DNA from: Pseudomonadota bacterium
GTDB lineage: Bacteria; Pseudomonadota; Alphaproteobacteria; Caulobacterales; Caulobacteraceae
Reading direction: 5' to 3'
Assembly: GCA_023428785.1 (NCBI GenBank)
Contig: JAEYWU010000015.1
Coordinates: forward strand, 1 to 22,830
DNA: 22,830 nucleotides
Positions 1 to 6,916 of this stretch are shown here, in pieces. The notes under the pieces were generated by a model that worked only from the letters and a program-made list of their open reading frames with translations, searched no databases and was not told the origin of the DNA. Made by a program: the position numbers and the translations under genes. Numbering within the stretch: position 1 is the first letter of the stretch; each line of letters begins with the position of its first letter.

Positions 1-3
1 AAA

Positions 4-35
4 TAAAAAACCCCGGGGGCGGCCCCCCCGCCCCC
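4..35 (-). terminator. Intrinsic terminator of the first TonB receptor gene
   Basis: On the minus strand a very GC-rich hairpin (8-bp arms at 28-35 and 15-22, 5-base loop) is followed by four G and then a T-rich run (TTTTTTATTT, 10 down to 1). It begins about 30 bp after the stop codon at 67. The four G between stem and T-run make the exact pairing uncertain, but a hairpin plus U-tract is clear. Confidence 0.65.
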
Positions 36-66
36 CACCCCCAGTTCGCTCAGGAAAGCGTTCGGC

Positions 67-2847
67 TCAGTAGCGCCAGCGGAAGCCCGCATAAATCTGG
101 CGGCCGGTGTGGTGATAGACGTACACACGGTCGGTGGCGTCGACGTACTGGTTGTTCGGCTCGTCGGTCAGATTGATCGCCTCGATCGTCAGGGCGAGCT
201 GGTCGTTGACCTGCCAGGAGGCGGCCGCGTCGACGTTGAACGAGGAGTTCTGGCCTTCCACCGTGTTGCCGTTCTGACCCGGGACGCGGGTCAGATAGCC
301 GTCGCGGTAGGTGCCCGAGATACGCGCCGAGAACTGCTCATCCTCGTAGTAGAGGGTGGCGTTGTAGGCGTTCTTGGACAGGCCGGTCAGGGTCTCGACG
401 ATGCCGCCCGGGTATTCGATCTCGGAGTCGACCCAGGTGTAGTTGGCCAGGACGCCGAAGTTCGACCAGATGCCCGGCAGGAAGTCGAAGGGCTGCTGAT
501 AGTTCAGCTCATAGCCGTGCAGGGTGCCGCCGTCGGTGTTGACGGGCTGGTTGAAGTTCCAGTCCGCGCCCGGCGAACAGCCCACCACCGCGCCGCAGGC
601 GGCGATGGCCACGCTATCGGGCAGTCCCAGCGGGTTACCGGTGAACGGCATGGTCTGGGTCTGGTTGGCCACGAAGCTGTCAATCGACTTGTAGAAGAAT
701 CCGAGCGAGAGCAGCGCGTCGTCCGCGAAGTACCATTCGAGCGAGAAGTCGAAGGTGTTGGCGCGGGTCGGATCCAGATAGGGGTTGCCCGAGTTGACGG
801 TGCGGTTGTTGCCCGAAACCGTGACCGAGCCGCCCGGCGTCAGGCTGCCCAGACCCGGACGGGTCATGACGCGCGCGACCGAGCCGCGGACCAGCAAGGT
901 GTCGGAGGCTTCCCACACCAGGTTGATCGAGGGCAGCCAATCTTCGTACTCGCGCTCGACCGAGGTGAAGACCGGCGTGCCGGCCGCCAGCTGGTAGCCG
1001 GTCGAATACTGGTCGGTGCGGACGTAGCGCAGGCCGGCGTTACCGCGCAGCAGGCCACCGCCGATCATGCTGTTGAACTCGACCAGACCCCAGACGCCGG
1101 TGTCTTCTTCCTCAACCGTTCGGTTGTTGCCCAGCGACGGGCCGATCGAGGTCGGGAAACTGTCGAGGCCGAACAGGTCGTTGGCGGCGTTGTAGTCCGG
1201 GATCAGCCAGCGCAGGGTCGTGCCGTTGGGGATTTCCCACTGGTCCGAGAGCGAAACGATGCGGCTGAAGTTGGCGAGCGGGACGCCCGCCACACCGGCC
1301 GGGATACAGGCCTCGGCGTTCGCCGTCGGGCCCAGTCCGCAGGAGGCCGGATCGCGGCGATATTCCTGAGATTCGAAGGTGAAGCGCTTGTAGATGGCGC
1401 CGGCCCGGAAGGTCAGGTTGTCATTCAGGTCGAACCGGCCGTTCAGCTGGGCGACATCATAGGTGTTGTCGACGTACTGCGGACGGATGCGGATCTGGGT
1501 CAGGGTCCAGGATGCCGGATCCTCGACATTGAAGCCGTAGCTGATCAGCGGCAGACGATCGTTGCTGCGGTAGTCATAGGTGAAGCCATCCGTGTCGGTC
1601 CGGTCGAACAGCAGGGTCGTCTGGATCGGGTTGGAGTGCTCCGACGACGAGGTGCCGATCATGGCGTCAATGCTGAAGCGGTCCGAGAAGTCGTGCTCCA
1701 TGCTCAGGGTCGCCTGCTGGAAGATCGTCTCCAGCACGTCGAAGCGGCTTTCCGAGCGGACATCGACGTCATTGAAGACGCCGTAGGTCATCGTGTTGCC
1801 GTCGCGCTCATAGGCGACGACATCAATGCCAGCACGGCCGCCGGCGCCACCGGCCGAGAAGTCGGGCGCCTCGAGGAAATGCTCGAAGCGGGTCGCCGAC
1901 AGATCGCCGTACATCAGGTCCAGGTTGAACAAGGTCGAGTCCGCCGGGCGCCACTGCAGCGATCCGGTGATGCCAAGGCGCTCCTGGCTGTGCTCGAGGA
2001 TGCCGTAGCGCGGCAGGCGTGGGGTGAACGCCGTGTCGATCTGCGATTCCACGCAGCTGATGGCGGTCGGGTCGCAGTTCATGTTGCCGGCCTGCCAGCG
2101 AACCGTCGAATGGCCCTCTTCCAGCAGGTCGCGTTCGGAATAGGCGACCGACAGCAAGGCGCCGAAGCGTCCATCATCCCAGGTGTTGGAGATCAGGAAG
2201 GCTCCGCGCGGAGAGAAGCTCTCGGACAGGTCGTTCCAGCCGCCCTGCCCCGACACCGCCAGGGTGAAGTCACGGTAGTCGAACGGACGCGCGACCTGCA
2301 GATCGACGGTCGCGCCCAGCGAGCCTTCCTCGACGTCGGCCGAAGGCGACTTGCGAACGATGATGCTGTTGAAAAGCTCGGCAGCGAAAACGTTGAAGTC
2401 GAAGCCGCGGCCGCGGTTGGCGCCGCCCGAGGCGTCGGTGCCGCCGGTCGTGGAGATAGCCTCCATGCCGTTGACACGAATACGGGTGAAGTCAGGGCCC
2501 AGGCCCCGCACCGAGATGTTGCGGCCTTCGCCGGCGTCGCGGGTGATGGCCACGCCCGGCACGCGCTGGATGGCCTCGGCCAGGTTCAGGTCGGGGAAGT
2601 CGGCGATGTCTTCGGCGACGATGGCGTCGACCGCCACGATGCTGTCGCGCTTGATGTCGAGCGCTTCGCCGAGGCTGGCGCGGAAGCCGGTAATGACGAT
2701 CTCATCAACGACGTCGTCTTCGGGCTCGGCCGACTGGGCGTGGGCCGCACCGGCCGCGCCGATCAGCAGCGCGCCAGCGCTGGCGGACGCCACGAGGCGA
2801 GCGAGCGTGGAATAGGAACGGGCTTCACGCCCCTTGAAGCGGAACAT
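67..2847 (-). CDS. TonB-dependent receptor, Xanthomonas/Caulobacter sugar-receptor type
   Basis: This 926-residue outer-membrane active transporter imports a bulky nutrient using TonB-ExbBD energy. The signal peptide is residues 1-37 (cleavage after AHA), the TonB box DEIVITG is at about 49-55, and the plug contains NLAEAIQRVPGVAITR and VRGLGPDFTRIRVNGM. A long beta-barrel ends in the aromatic tail GFRWRY. The spacing of the plug motifs and the LTDEPNNQY block near the end are typical of the family used for carbohydrates in Caulobacter and Xanthomonas. I chose ATG 2847 because GGGAGGAG sits just upstream and the signal peptide starts there; the frame stays open to 2982 but that part crosses the operator. 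Two LacI-type operators lie upstream, shared with the uronate genes next door, so the ligand is probably a uronate oligosaccharide (inference). A terminator follows the stop codon. Confidence 0.93.
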   Translation of the reverse strand: MFRFKGREARSYSTLARLVASASAGALLIGAAGAAHAQSAEPEDDVVDEIVITGFRASLGEALDIKRDSIVAVDAIVAEDIADFPDLNLAEAIQRVPGVAITRDAGEGRNISVRGLGPDFTRIRVNGMEAISTTGGTDASGGANRGRGFDFNVFAAELFNSIIVRKSPSADVEEGSLGATVDLQVARPFDYRDFTLAVSGQGGWNDLSESFSPRGAFLISNTWDDGRFGALLSVAYSERDLLEEGHSTVRWQAGNMNCDPTAISCVESQIDTAFTPRLPRYGILEHSQERLGITGSLQWRPADSTLFNLDLMYGDLSATRFEHFLEAPDFSAGGAGGRAGIDVVAYERDGNTMTYGVFNDVDVRSESRFDVLETIFQQATLSMEHDFSDRFSIDAMIGTSSSEHSNPIQTTLLFDRTDTDGFTYDYRSNDRLPLISYGFNVEDPASWTLTQIRIRPQYVDNTYDVAQLNGRFDLNDNLTFRAGAIYKRFTFESQEYRRDPASCGLGPTANAEACIPAGVAGVPLANFSRIVSLSDQWEIPNGTTLRWLIPDYNAANDLFGLDSFPTSIGPSLGNNRTVEEEDTGVWGLVEFNSMIGGGLLRGNAGLRYVRTDQYSTGYQLAAGTPVFTSVEREYEDWLPSINLVWEASDTLLVRGSVARVMTRPGLGSLTPGGSVTVSGNNRTVNSGNPYLDPTRANTFDFSLEWYFADDALLSLGFFYKSIDSFVANQTQTMPFTGNPLGLPDSVAIAACGAVVGCSPGADWNFNQPVNTDGGTLHGYELNYQQPFDFLPGIWSNFGVLANYTWVDSEIEYPGGIVETLTGLSKNAYNATLYYEDEQFSARISGTYRDGYLTRVPGQNGNTVEGQNSSFNVDAAASWQVNDQLALTIEAINLTDEPNNQYVDATDRVYVYHHTGRQIYAGFRWRY

Positions 2848-2873
2848 CGACAGTCTCCTCCCTGTTGACCGTC

Positions 2874-2895
2874 CCGGGCCGGCCGTCCGGCCCGG
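2874..2895 (-). promoter_or_regulatory. 5'-UTR hairpin ahead of the TonB receptor gene
   Basis: A perfect inverted repeat with 9-bp arms (CCGGGCCGG / CCGGCCCGG) and a 4-base loop lies in the presumed leader, about 12 bp upstream of the Shine-Dalgarno GGGAGGAG of the receptor gene. It would form a very stable RNA hairpin. There is no U-run after it, so it is not an ordinary terminator. It could stabilise the mRNA 5' end or influence translation; its function is unknown. Confidence 0.5.
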
Positions 2896-2933
2896 TAGAT
2901 CACATGACCGGCGTATTCGCCGTGTCTTCCTTG

Positions 2934-2949
2934 ATGACACCGGTGTCAT
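2934..2949. promoter_or_regulatory. LacI-type operator O1 of the TonB receptor
   Basis: ATGACACCGGTGTCAT is a perfect 16-bp palindrome with the central CG typical of LacI-family operators. It lies about 87 bp upstream of the receptor ATG. Its centre is 33 bp, about three helical turns, from the second copy at 2968-2981, which suits cooperative binding of a dimer or tetramer. The LacI-family gene at 4809-5879 is the obvious candidate regulator (inference). Confidence 0.75.
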
Positions 2950-2967
2950 TTGATGTCGCCCTTCGAC

Positions 2968-2981
2968 TGACACCGGTATCA
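2968..2981. promoter_or_regulatory. LacI-type operator O2 overlapping a possible -35 element
   Basis: TGACACCGGTATCA differs from the perfect operator at 2935-2948 by one base. On the minus strand it overlaps TTGATA (2982-2977), a possible -35 element for the receptor gene. No convincing -10 was found at 17-18 bp spacing. The overlap would let the repressor block RNA polymerase directly. Confidence 0.68.
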
Positions 2982-3025
2982 ATCGTCAGCTAACGCGATT
3001 TCGACACATTTGGCAAGCGCCCCGC

Positions 3026-3784
3026 TCAGCGGGCCAGCCAACCTCCGTCCACCGGAATGACCGCGCCATGCATGTAGTCAGAGGCGCGCGAGGCCAGAAA
3101 CACCGCCGCGCCCTTGAGATCATTGGGATCGCCCCAACGCCCGGCCGGGATGCGCCCCAGGATGGAGGCGTTGCGCTCGACGTCGGCGCGCAAGGCTTCG
3201 GTGTTGTTGGTCTCGATGTAGCCGGGGGCGATGGCGTTGACGTTGATTCCCTTGGCCGCCCACTCGCAGGCAAGCAACCGGGTCAGGCCCGCCAGGCCGG
3301 ACTTGGACGCCGTATAGGACGGCACGCGAATGCCCCCCTGGAAGCTCAGCATCGAGGCGATGTTGATGATCTTGCCGCCCCGGCCCGCCTCGACCCAGCG
3401 TCGCGCCACCGCCTGGCACAGGAAGAAGGCCGACTTCAGATTGGTGTCCATGACCGCGTCCCAGTCCTCTTCGGAGAAGTCCAGGCTGTCGGCGCGGCGG
3501 ATGATGCCTGCGTTGTTGACCAGGATGTCGACGGGTCCAACCGCGTTCCAGGCCTCCTCGACGATATCGGCGATCGGTGCGGTCGAGCCCAGGTCGGCCG
3601 GGATGGCGTGCAGCGCCCGCCCCACGGCCTGGACCTTCTCGGCCGTCTCTGTCGGGGCCGAGCGGCCCACGGCCACGATGTCGGCCCCGGCTTCGGCCAG
3701 GCCCAGCGCGATGCCCTGGCCGATACCGGTGTTGGCCCCGGTGACCAGCGCCACCTGGCCGGTCAGATCAAACAGATGGCTCAT
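3026..3784 (-). CDS. kduD: SDR dehydrogenase, KduD/DhuD type
   Basis: This is a 252-residue classical short-chain dehydrogenase, expected to act in the cytoplasm. Visible motifs are the NAD(P)-binding TGANTGIG (15-22), NNAG (90-93), catalytic S144, Y157 and K161, and a C-terminal PVDGGWLAR. The segment GRIPAGRWGDPNDLKG (210-225) is characteristic of KduD (2-deoxy-D-gluconate 3-dehydrogenase / 2-keto-3-deoxygluconate 5-dehydrogenase) and of the related DhuD. The family reaction is NAD(P)H-linked reduction of a 3-deoxy-2,5-diketo-hexuronate to 2-keto-3-deoxygluconate. The gene is divergent from the RpiB-family isomerase, with a LacI-type operator between them. A small inverted repeat (GCCGCC / GGCGGC, 3811-3827) lies in its presumed leader. 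The ribosome-binding site is weak. The fold is certain; the exact substrate is inferred from context. Confidence 0.88.
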   Translation of the reverse strand: MSHLFDLTGQVALVTGANTGIGQGIALGLAEAGADIVAVGRSAPTETAEKVQAVGRALHAIPADLGSTAPIADIVEEAWNAVGPVDILVNNAGIIRRADSLDFSEEDWDAVMDTNLKSAFFLCQAVARRWVEAGRGGKIINIASMLSFQGGIRVPSYTASKSGLAGLTRLLACEWAAKGINVNAIAPGYIETNNTEALRADVERNASILGRIPAGRWGDPNDLKGAAVFLASRASDYMHGAVIPVDGGWLAR

Positions 3785-3867
3785 GTCCCAAACGCCCTTT
3801 TCTGGCCGTCGCCGCCTGTCCGGCGGCCTGTCGGCATGGTTTCCCGCCCGGTCCGTTTCGACGCGGA

Positions 3868-3896
3868 TTGAGCCGATAGGTAACCGGTGTCATAAT
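3868..3896 (+). promoter_or_regulatory. Promoter and LacI-type operator between kduD and the isomerase gene
   Basis: TTGAGC (3868-3873) and CATAAT (3891-3896) are separated by 17 bp and form a good sigma-70-like promoter reading toward the isomerase start at 3963. The operator copy TGACACCGGTTACC (minus strand, 3892-3879) fills the spacer and touches the -10 element. The site lies about 95 bp from the divergent kduD start, so one repressor could control both genes. No convincing promoter was identified for the kduD direction. Confidence 0.62.
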
Positions 3897-3962
3897 CCGA
3901 GGCAAATGATGGCGCGGCGAACCCGCCGCCCCCCATATGAAGTCTCGCCGAGAGGAAGCCCC

Positions 3963-4622
3963 ATGAAAATCGCCCTGATCATCGAGAACAGCCAGGCCGC
4001 CAAGAGCCAGATCGTCCACGACGCCCTGACCGCCGTCGCAGAACCGCTCGGCCATGAGGTCCACCACTACGGCATGTACACGCCGGAAGACAAAGCCTCG
4101 CTGACCTACGTCATGAACGGCCTGCTGGCCGGGCTGCTGCTCAACTCGGGCGCGGCGGATTTCGTGGTCACCGGCTGCGGCACCGGCATGGGCTCGATGC
4201 TGGCCTGCAACTCCATGCCGGGCGTCTTCTGCGGCCTGGTCATCGACCCGACCGACGCCTTCCTGTTCGGCCAGATCAACGACGGCAACGCCATCTCCAT
4301 GCCCTACGCCAAGGGCTTCGGCTGGGCGGCCGAGCTGAACCTGCAGGACTGCTACAGGAAGCTGTTCGAGGTCGAGCGCGGCCTAGGCTATCCCAAGGAG
4401 CGCGCCCAGATAATGGCTACCAATCGCGGCATCCTGAAGGACCTCAAGGCCGCCAGCTGCCACGACATGCTGACCGTCCTGAAGTCGGTCGACCAGGACC
4501 TGCTCAAGGCCGCCGTCGCCGGCGAGAAGTTCCAGGAGCTGTTCTTCGCCAACGCCAAGGACGATGCTATCAAGGCCTATATCAAGGCCCTCGTCGGCCA
4601 GCCCGCGCTGGCCAACGCCTGA
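3963..4622 (+). CDS. RpiB/LacA/LacB-family sugar isomerase, possible DHU isomerase (DhuI-like)
   Basis: This 219-residue cytoplasmic isomerase belongs to the ribose-5-phosphate isomerase B / galactose-6-phosphate isomerase family. The signature VTGCGTGMGSMLACNSMPGV (69-88) carries the family cysteine C72, and FGQINDGNAISM (102-113) matches the conserved Asn/Asp block. It is much longer than the roughly 150-residue RpiB, with an extra helical C-terminal part (about 150-219). In streptococci and lactobacilli a member of this family, DhuI, isomerises 4-deoxy-L-threo-5-hexosulose uronate and is paired with the SDR DhuD. The divergent KduD/DhuD gene here suggests the same reaction (inference). ATG 3963 follows GAGAGGAAG and agrees with the family N terminus; the open frame further upstream overlaps the promoter and is not coding. 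A terminator follows at 4696-4721. Confidence 0.87.
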   Translation: MKIALIIENSQAAKSQIVHDALTAVAEPLGHEVHHYGMYTPEDKASLTYVMNGLLAGLLLNSGAADFVVTGCGTGMGSMLACNSMPGVFCGLVIDPTDAFLFGQINDGNAISMPYAKGFGWAAELNLQDCYRKLFEVERGLGYPKERAQIMATNRGILKDLKAASCHDMLTVLKSVDQDLLKAAVAGEKFQELFFANAKDDAIKAYIKALVGQPALANA

Positions 4623-4695
4623 TCCTGAACCGGACGACCGGGGGCTAGGCGATCCAGTCAAGCCCCGGCCGAACCGGCCTGACCCGAAGTGCAGA

Positions 4696-4721
4696 AAAAG
4701 GCCAGGCCCTTCTGACCTTTT
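4696..4721. terminator. Bidirectional terminator between convergent genes
   Basis: AAAAGGCCAG (4696-4705) and CTGACCTTTT (4712-4721) form a 10-bp stem with one mismatch and a 6-base loop. The A-run on one side and T-run on the other provide a U-tract in both directions. It sits between the convergent isomerase gene and LacI-family gene and can end both transcripts. Confidence 0.7.
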
Positions 4722-4808
4722 CATGCCAGATCAGTGAGATCGTGCCGGTCATCGTCAGGCTCGATTCGGGCCCGTGGCGATCACCGTGAGACAGACGCCA
4801 GGCCGGGC

Positions 4809-5879
4809 TCAGCCCTCCGGCGGGCCCGACGACTCGCGCACCACCAGGCTGGGCAGCACCTCTGGCTGATTGAGCTTGGCGGGGTCGAGGCCGCGGCGCG
4901 AGGCCGTGAGCTTCTCGGCGGCCATGCGACCCATGTCGCGGATGGGCAGACGCACGGTGGTCAGGTTCGGCCAGACCCGCGAGGCCATGGGCAGGTCGTC
5001 GAAGCCGACGATCGACAGATCGCCGGGCACATCGAGGCCGAGGTTTCGGGCCGCCTGCATGACGCCGATGGCCATTTCGTCGTTACCGGCGAAAATGGCG
5101 GTCGGGCGCTCCTTGAGCGCCAGAAGTTCGGTCGCGGCCTCGACGCCGGATTCGAAGGTATAGGCCGCGCGCCGGATGAGGTCCGGGTCCAGCGCCAGGC
5201 CGTGTTCGGCCAGCCCCGCCTCGAAGCCCGCGCCGCGCTCGTGCGACGAGCGGAAGGTGTCGGGGCCGGAGATGAAGGCGATACGCCGGTGGCCCAGCTC
5301 GGCCAGATGACGGGCCGCCTCTGCGGCGCCCAGCCGGTCGTTGGTGACCACCATCCGATCAGGCTCGTCCAGCGACACCGAGGCGATGCGGACGTACGGA
5401 CAGTCAGCCTCTTTGAGCAGCGCCACGACCCGTTCGTCTTCCGAAACCGACGGCGGCATGACCACGCCGAACAGCTTCTGGCGGACGACGAAGCCCTGGA
5501 CATCGGAAAGGAAGCTGTCCGCCTGGCGGTTGCAGGGATGGACCACCAGCTCGAGTCCCGAGCCGCGCACGGCGTCCAGGATGCCCTGCTGCATGTTCAC
5601 GACGTAGTTCGGGCTGGGGTTGTCGTAGACCATCCCGACCAGGAACGAACGTCGGAAGGCCAGGCCCCGCGCCTGGGGGTCGGGAACGAAGCCCAATTCC
5701 TTGATCACCGCCTCGACGCGCTCGCGGGTCTCGCCGCGCACGAAGGGGGATTCGTTGATCACCCGCGAGACGGTCTTCTTGGACACCCCGGCGATGCGGG
5801 CGATGTCATTGATCGTCGCGCGCCGCCCGCTGGGGCGGGCGTCTTCGAGCCGGTCCGGGGAATCGTCAGTGTCTGACAT
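4809..5879 (-). CDS. LacI-family transcriptional repressor
   Basis: This 356-residue regulator has an N-terminal LacI-type helix-turn-helix (ATINDIARIAGVSKKTVSRV, 21-40), a hinge helix near 70-78 (ARGLAFRRS), and a periplasmic-binding-protein-like effector domain (about 79-350, starting FLVGMVYDNPSPNYV). About 20 extra polar residues precede the helix-turn-helix. It lies between the isomerase gene and the hydratase-TRAP operon, and near-identical operators occur before all these units and the TonB receptor, so it is the likely local repressor, relieved by a uronate-pathway intermediate (inference). One operator-like copy overlaps its own start codon, suggesting autoregulation. ATG 5879 is preceded only by a weak Shine-Dalgarno. 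A small inverted repeat (CATTCC / GGAATG, 5896-5913) lies in its leader. Confidence 0.92.
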   Translation of the reverse strand: MSDTDDSPDRLEDARPSGRRATINDIARIAGVSKKTVSRVINESPFVRGETRERVEAVIKELGFVPDPQARGLAFRRSFLVGMVYDNPSPNYVVNMQQGILDAVRGSGLELVVHPCNRQADSFLSDVQGFVVRQKLFGVVMPPSVSEDERVVALLKEADCPYVRIASVSLDEPDRMVVTNDRLGAAEAARHLAELGHRRIAFISGPDTFRSSHERGAGFEAGLAEHGLALDPDLIRRAAYTFESGVEAATELLALKERPTAIFAGNDEMAIGVMQAARNLGLDVPGDLSIVGFDDLPMASRVWPNLTTVRLPIRDMGRMAAEKLTASRRGLDPAKLNQPEVLPSLVVRESSGPPEG

Positions 5880-5887
5880 CGGTTACC
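5874..5887. promoter_or_regulatory. Possible autoregulatory LacI-type operator at the repressor start codon
   Basis: TGACATCGGTTACC differs by one base from the operator copy between kduD and the isomerase gene (TGACACCGGTTACC). It overlaps the ATG of the LacI-family gene (5877-5879 on the minus strand). It is the weakest match of the five to the perfect palindrome, but its likeness to the neighbouring half-degenerate copies supports a real site. Confidence 0.5.
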
Positions 5888-5971
5888 GCTTCTAGCATTC
5901 CTTGCCCGGAATGACGCAATGCGCCGGACATGGCCAGCAAGGGCTGCGCCGCGGTTCGGACACGATTGAAA

Positions 5972-6000
5972 TTGACACCGGTTTCCTTCCGACGCAATGT
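5972..6000 (+). promoter_or_regulatory. Operator and possible promoter of the hydratase-TRAP operon
   Basis: TTGACA (5972-5977) is a perfect -35 hexamer; 17 bp downstream is only a weak -10 (CAATGT, 5995-6000). The operator copy TGACACCGGTTTCC (5973-5986) starts inside the -35 hexamer, so bound repressor would exclude RNA polymerase. The site is about 100 bp upstream of the presumed GTG start at 6089. Confidence 0.58.
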
Positions 6001-6088
6001 CGGCGCGAACTCGGACGGCGGAGATCCACAAGCCGACGCCGATTCCCGGCTAAACACCGGACCGGAAACGCAATTACCAGGCAGCGGC

Positions 6089-6916
6089 GTGACGACGGCC
6101 ACTCAATCCGACATTCAGGCACGGGCGGACCGAGCCATCGCTGAGCGCTTCACCGAGGCCCGGCGCGAAGCGCGCGCCCTGCCCGGCTATCCCGGCGACA
6201 TTCCCCAATCCCTCGCCGACGCCTATCGAATCCAGGACGAGGCGATCGGCCTGTGGGGCGACGCCATCGCCGGCTGGAAGCTGGGCCGGATCCCCGACGC
6301 CTGGGCTCCGCGCCTCGGCACCGGTCGCCTGGCCGGACCGATCTTCAGCCGTCAGGTCCTTCCCGGCGGACCGGGCGAGGCGAGCTTCCCCGTCTTCGTG
6401 GGCGGGTTCGCCGCCGTCGAAGCCGAATTCATCCTGCGGCTCGGCGCCGACCAGCCGGCCGGCAAGACCAGCTGGAGCCTCGACGAAGCCGCCGGCCTGG
6501 TCGAGGCTCTGATCGTCGGGGTCGAACCGGCAGGCAGCCCGCTGGCCACCATCAACGAGCTAGGCCCGTGCGTGGTCGTCTCGGACTTCGGCAACAACTC
6601 CGGCCTGATCCTCGGACCCGAGGTTCCGGACTGGCGCGAGCGGCTCGACGCCATGACCTGCGAGACCTGGATCGAGGGCCAGCGCGTCGGCGCCGGCGGG
6701 GCCGCGACCATCCCCAATGGACCGCTGGACTCGCTGCGCTTCCTGCTGGAGCTCACTGAGGCGCGCGGCCACCGGCTCAAGGCCGGCGACCTGATCTCGA
6801 CCGGCGCCGCGACCGGCATCCATGATATTGTCGCGGGCCAATCCGCCCGCATCGTCTTCGACGGCGCTGGCGAAATCCACGTACGCGCCGTCGCGCGGAC
6901 AGCGGAGGGCGCGTGA
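6089..6916 (+). CDS. 2-keto-4-pentenoate hydratase-like protein (MhpD family)
   Basis: This 275-residue protein of the fumarylacetoacetate-hydrolase-like hydratase/decarboxylase fold resembles MhpD-type 2-keto-4-pentenoate hydratases. Visible features are AGWKLG (61-66), the block FVGGFAAVEAEFILRLG (103-119) with metal-binding E111 and E113, a third conserved acidic residue E146, and a C-terminal GDLISTGAATG (233-243) typical of the fold. Its place at the head of a TRAP operon in a uronate regulon suggests it hydrates or dehydrates a 2-keto acid made from the imported sugar acid; the true reaction is unknown. I chose GTG 6089 because it matches the family N terminus; no ATG is well placed and the ribosome-binding site is weak. 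Its stop codon overlaps the dctP start (TGATG). Confidence 0.82.
   Translation: MTTATQSDIQARADRAIAERFTEARREARALPGYPGDIPQSLADAYRIQDEAIGLWGDAIAGWKLGRIPDAWAPRLGTGRLAGPIFSRQVLPGGPGEASFPVFVGGFAAVEAEFILRLGADQPAGKTSWSLDEAAGLVEALIVGVEPAGSPLATINELGPCVVVSDFGNNSGLILGPEVPDWRERLDAMTCETWIEGQRVGAGGAATIPNGPLDSLRFLLELTEARGHRLKAGDLISTGAATGIHDIVAGQSARIVFDGAGEIHVRAVARTAEGA

Noticed and set aside
109..2868. A 919-codon open frame antisense to the first TonB receptor
   Set aside because: Low-complexity Arg/Val/Asp/Gly-rich translation with no domain, mirroring the GC3-rich codons of the receptor, which has clear motifs, a signal peptide and a ribosome-binding site.
3330..3962. Upstream extension of the isomerase frame by about 210 codons
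   Set aside because: It is antisense to kduD and crosses the promoter and operator; the family N terminus and Shine-Dalgarno place the start at 3963.
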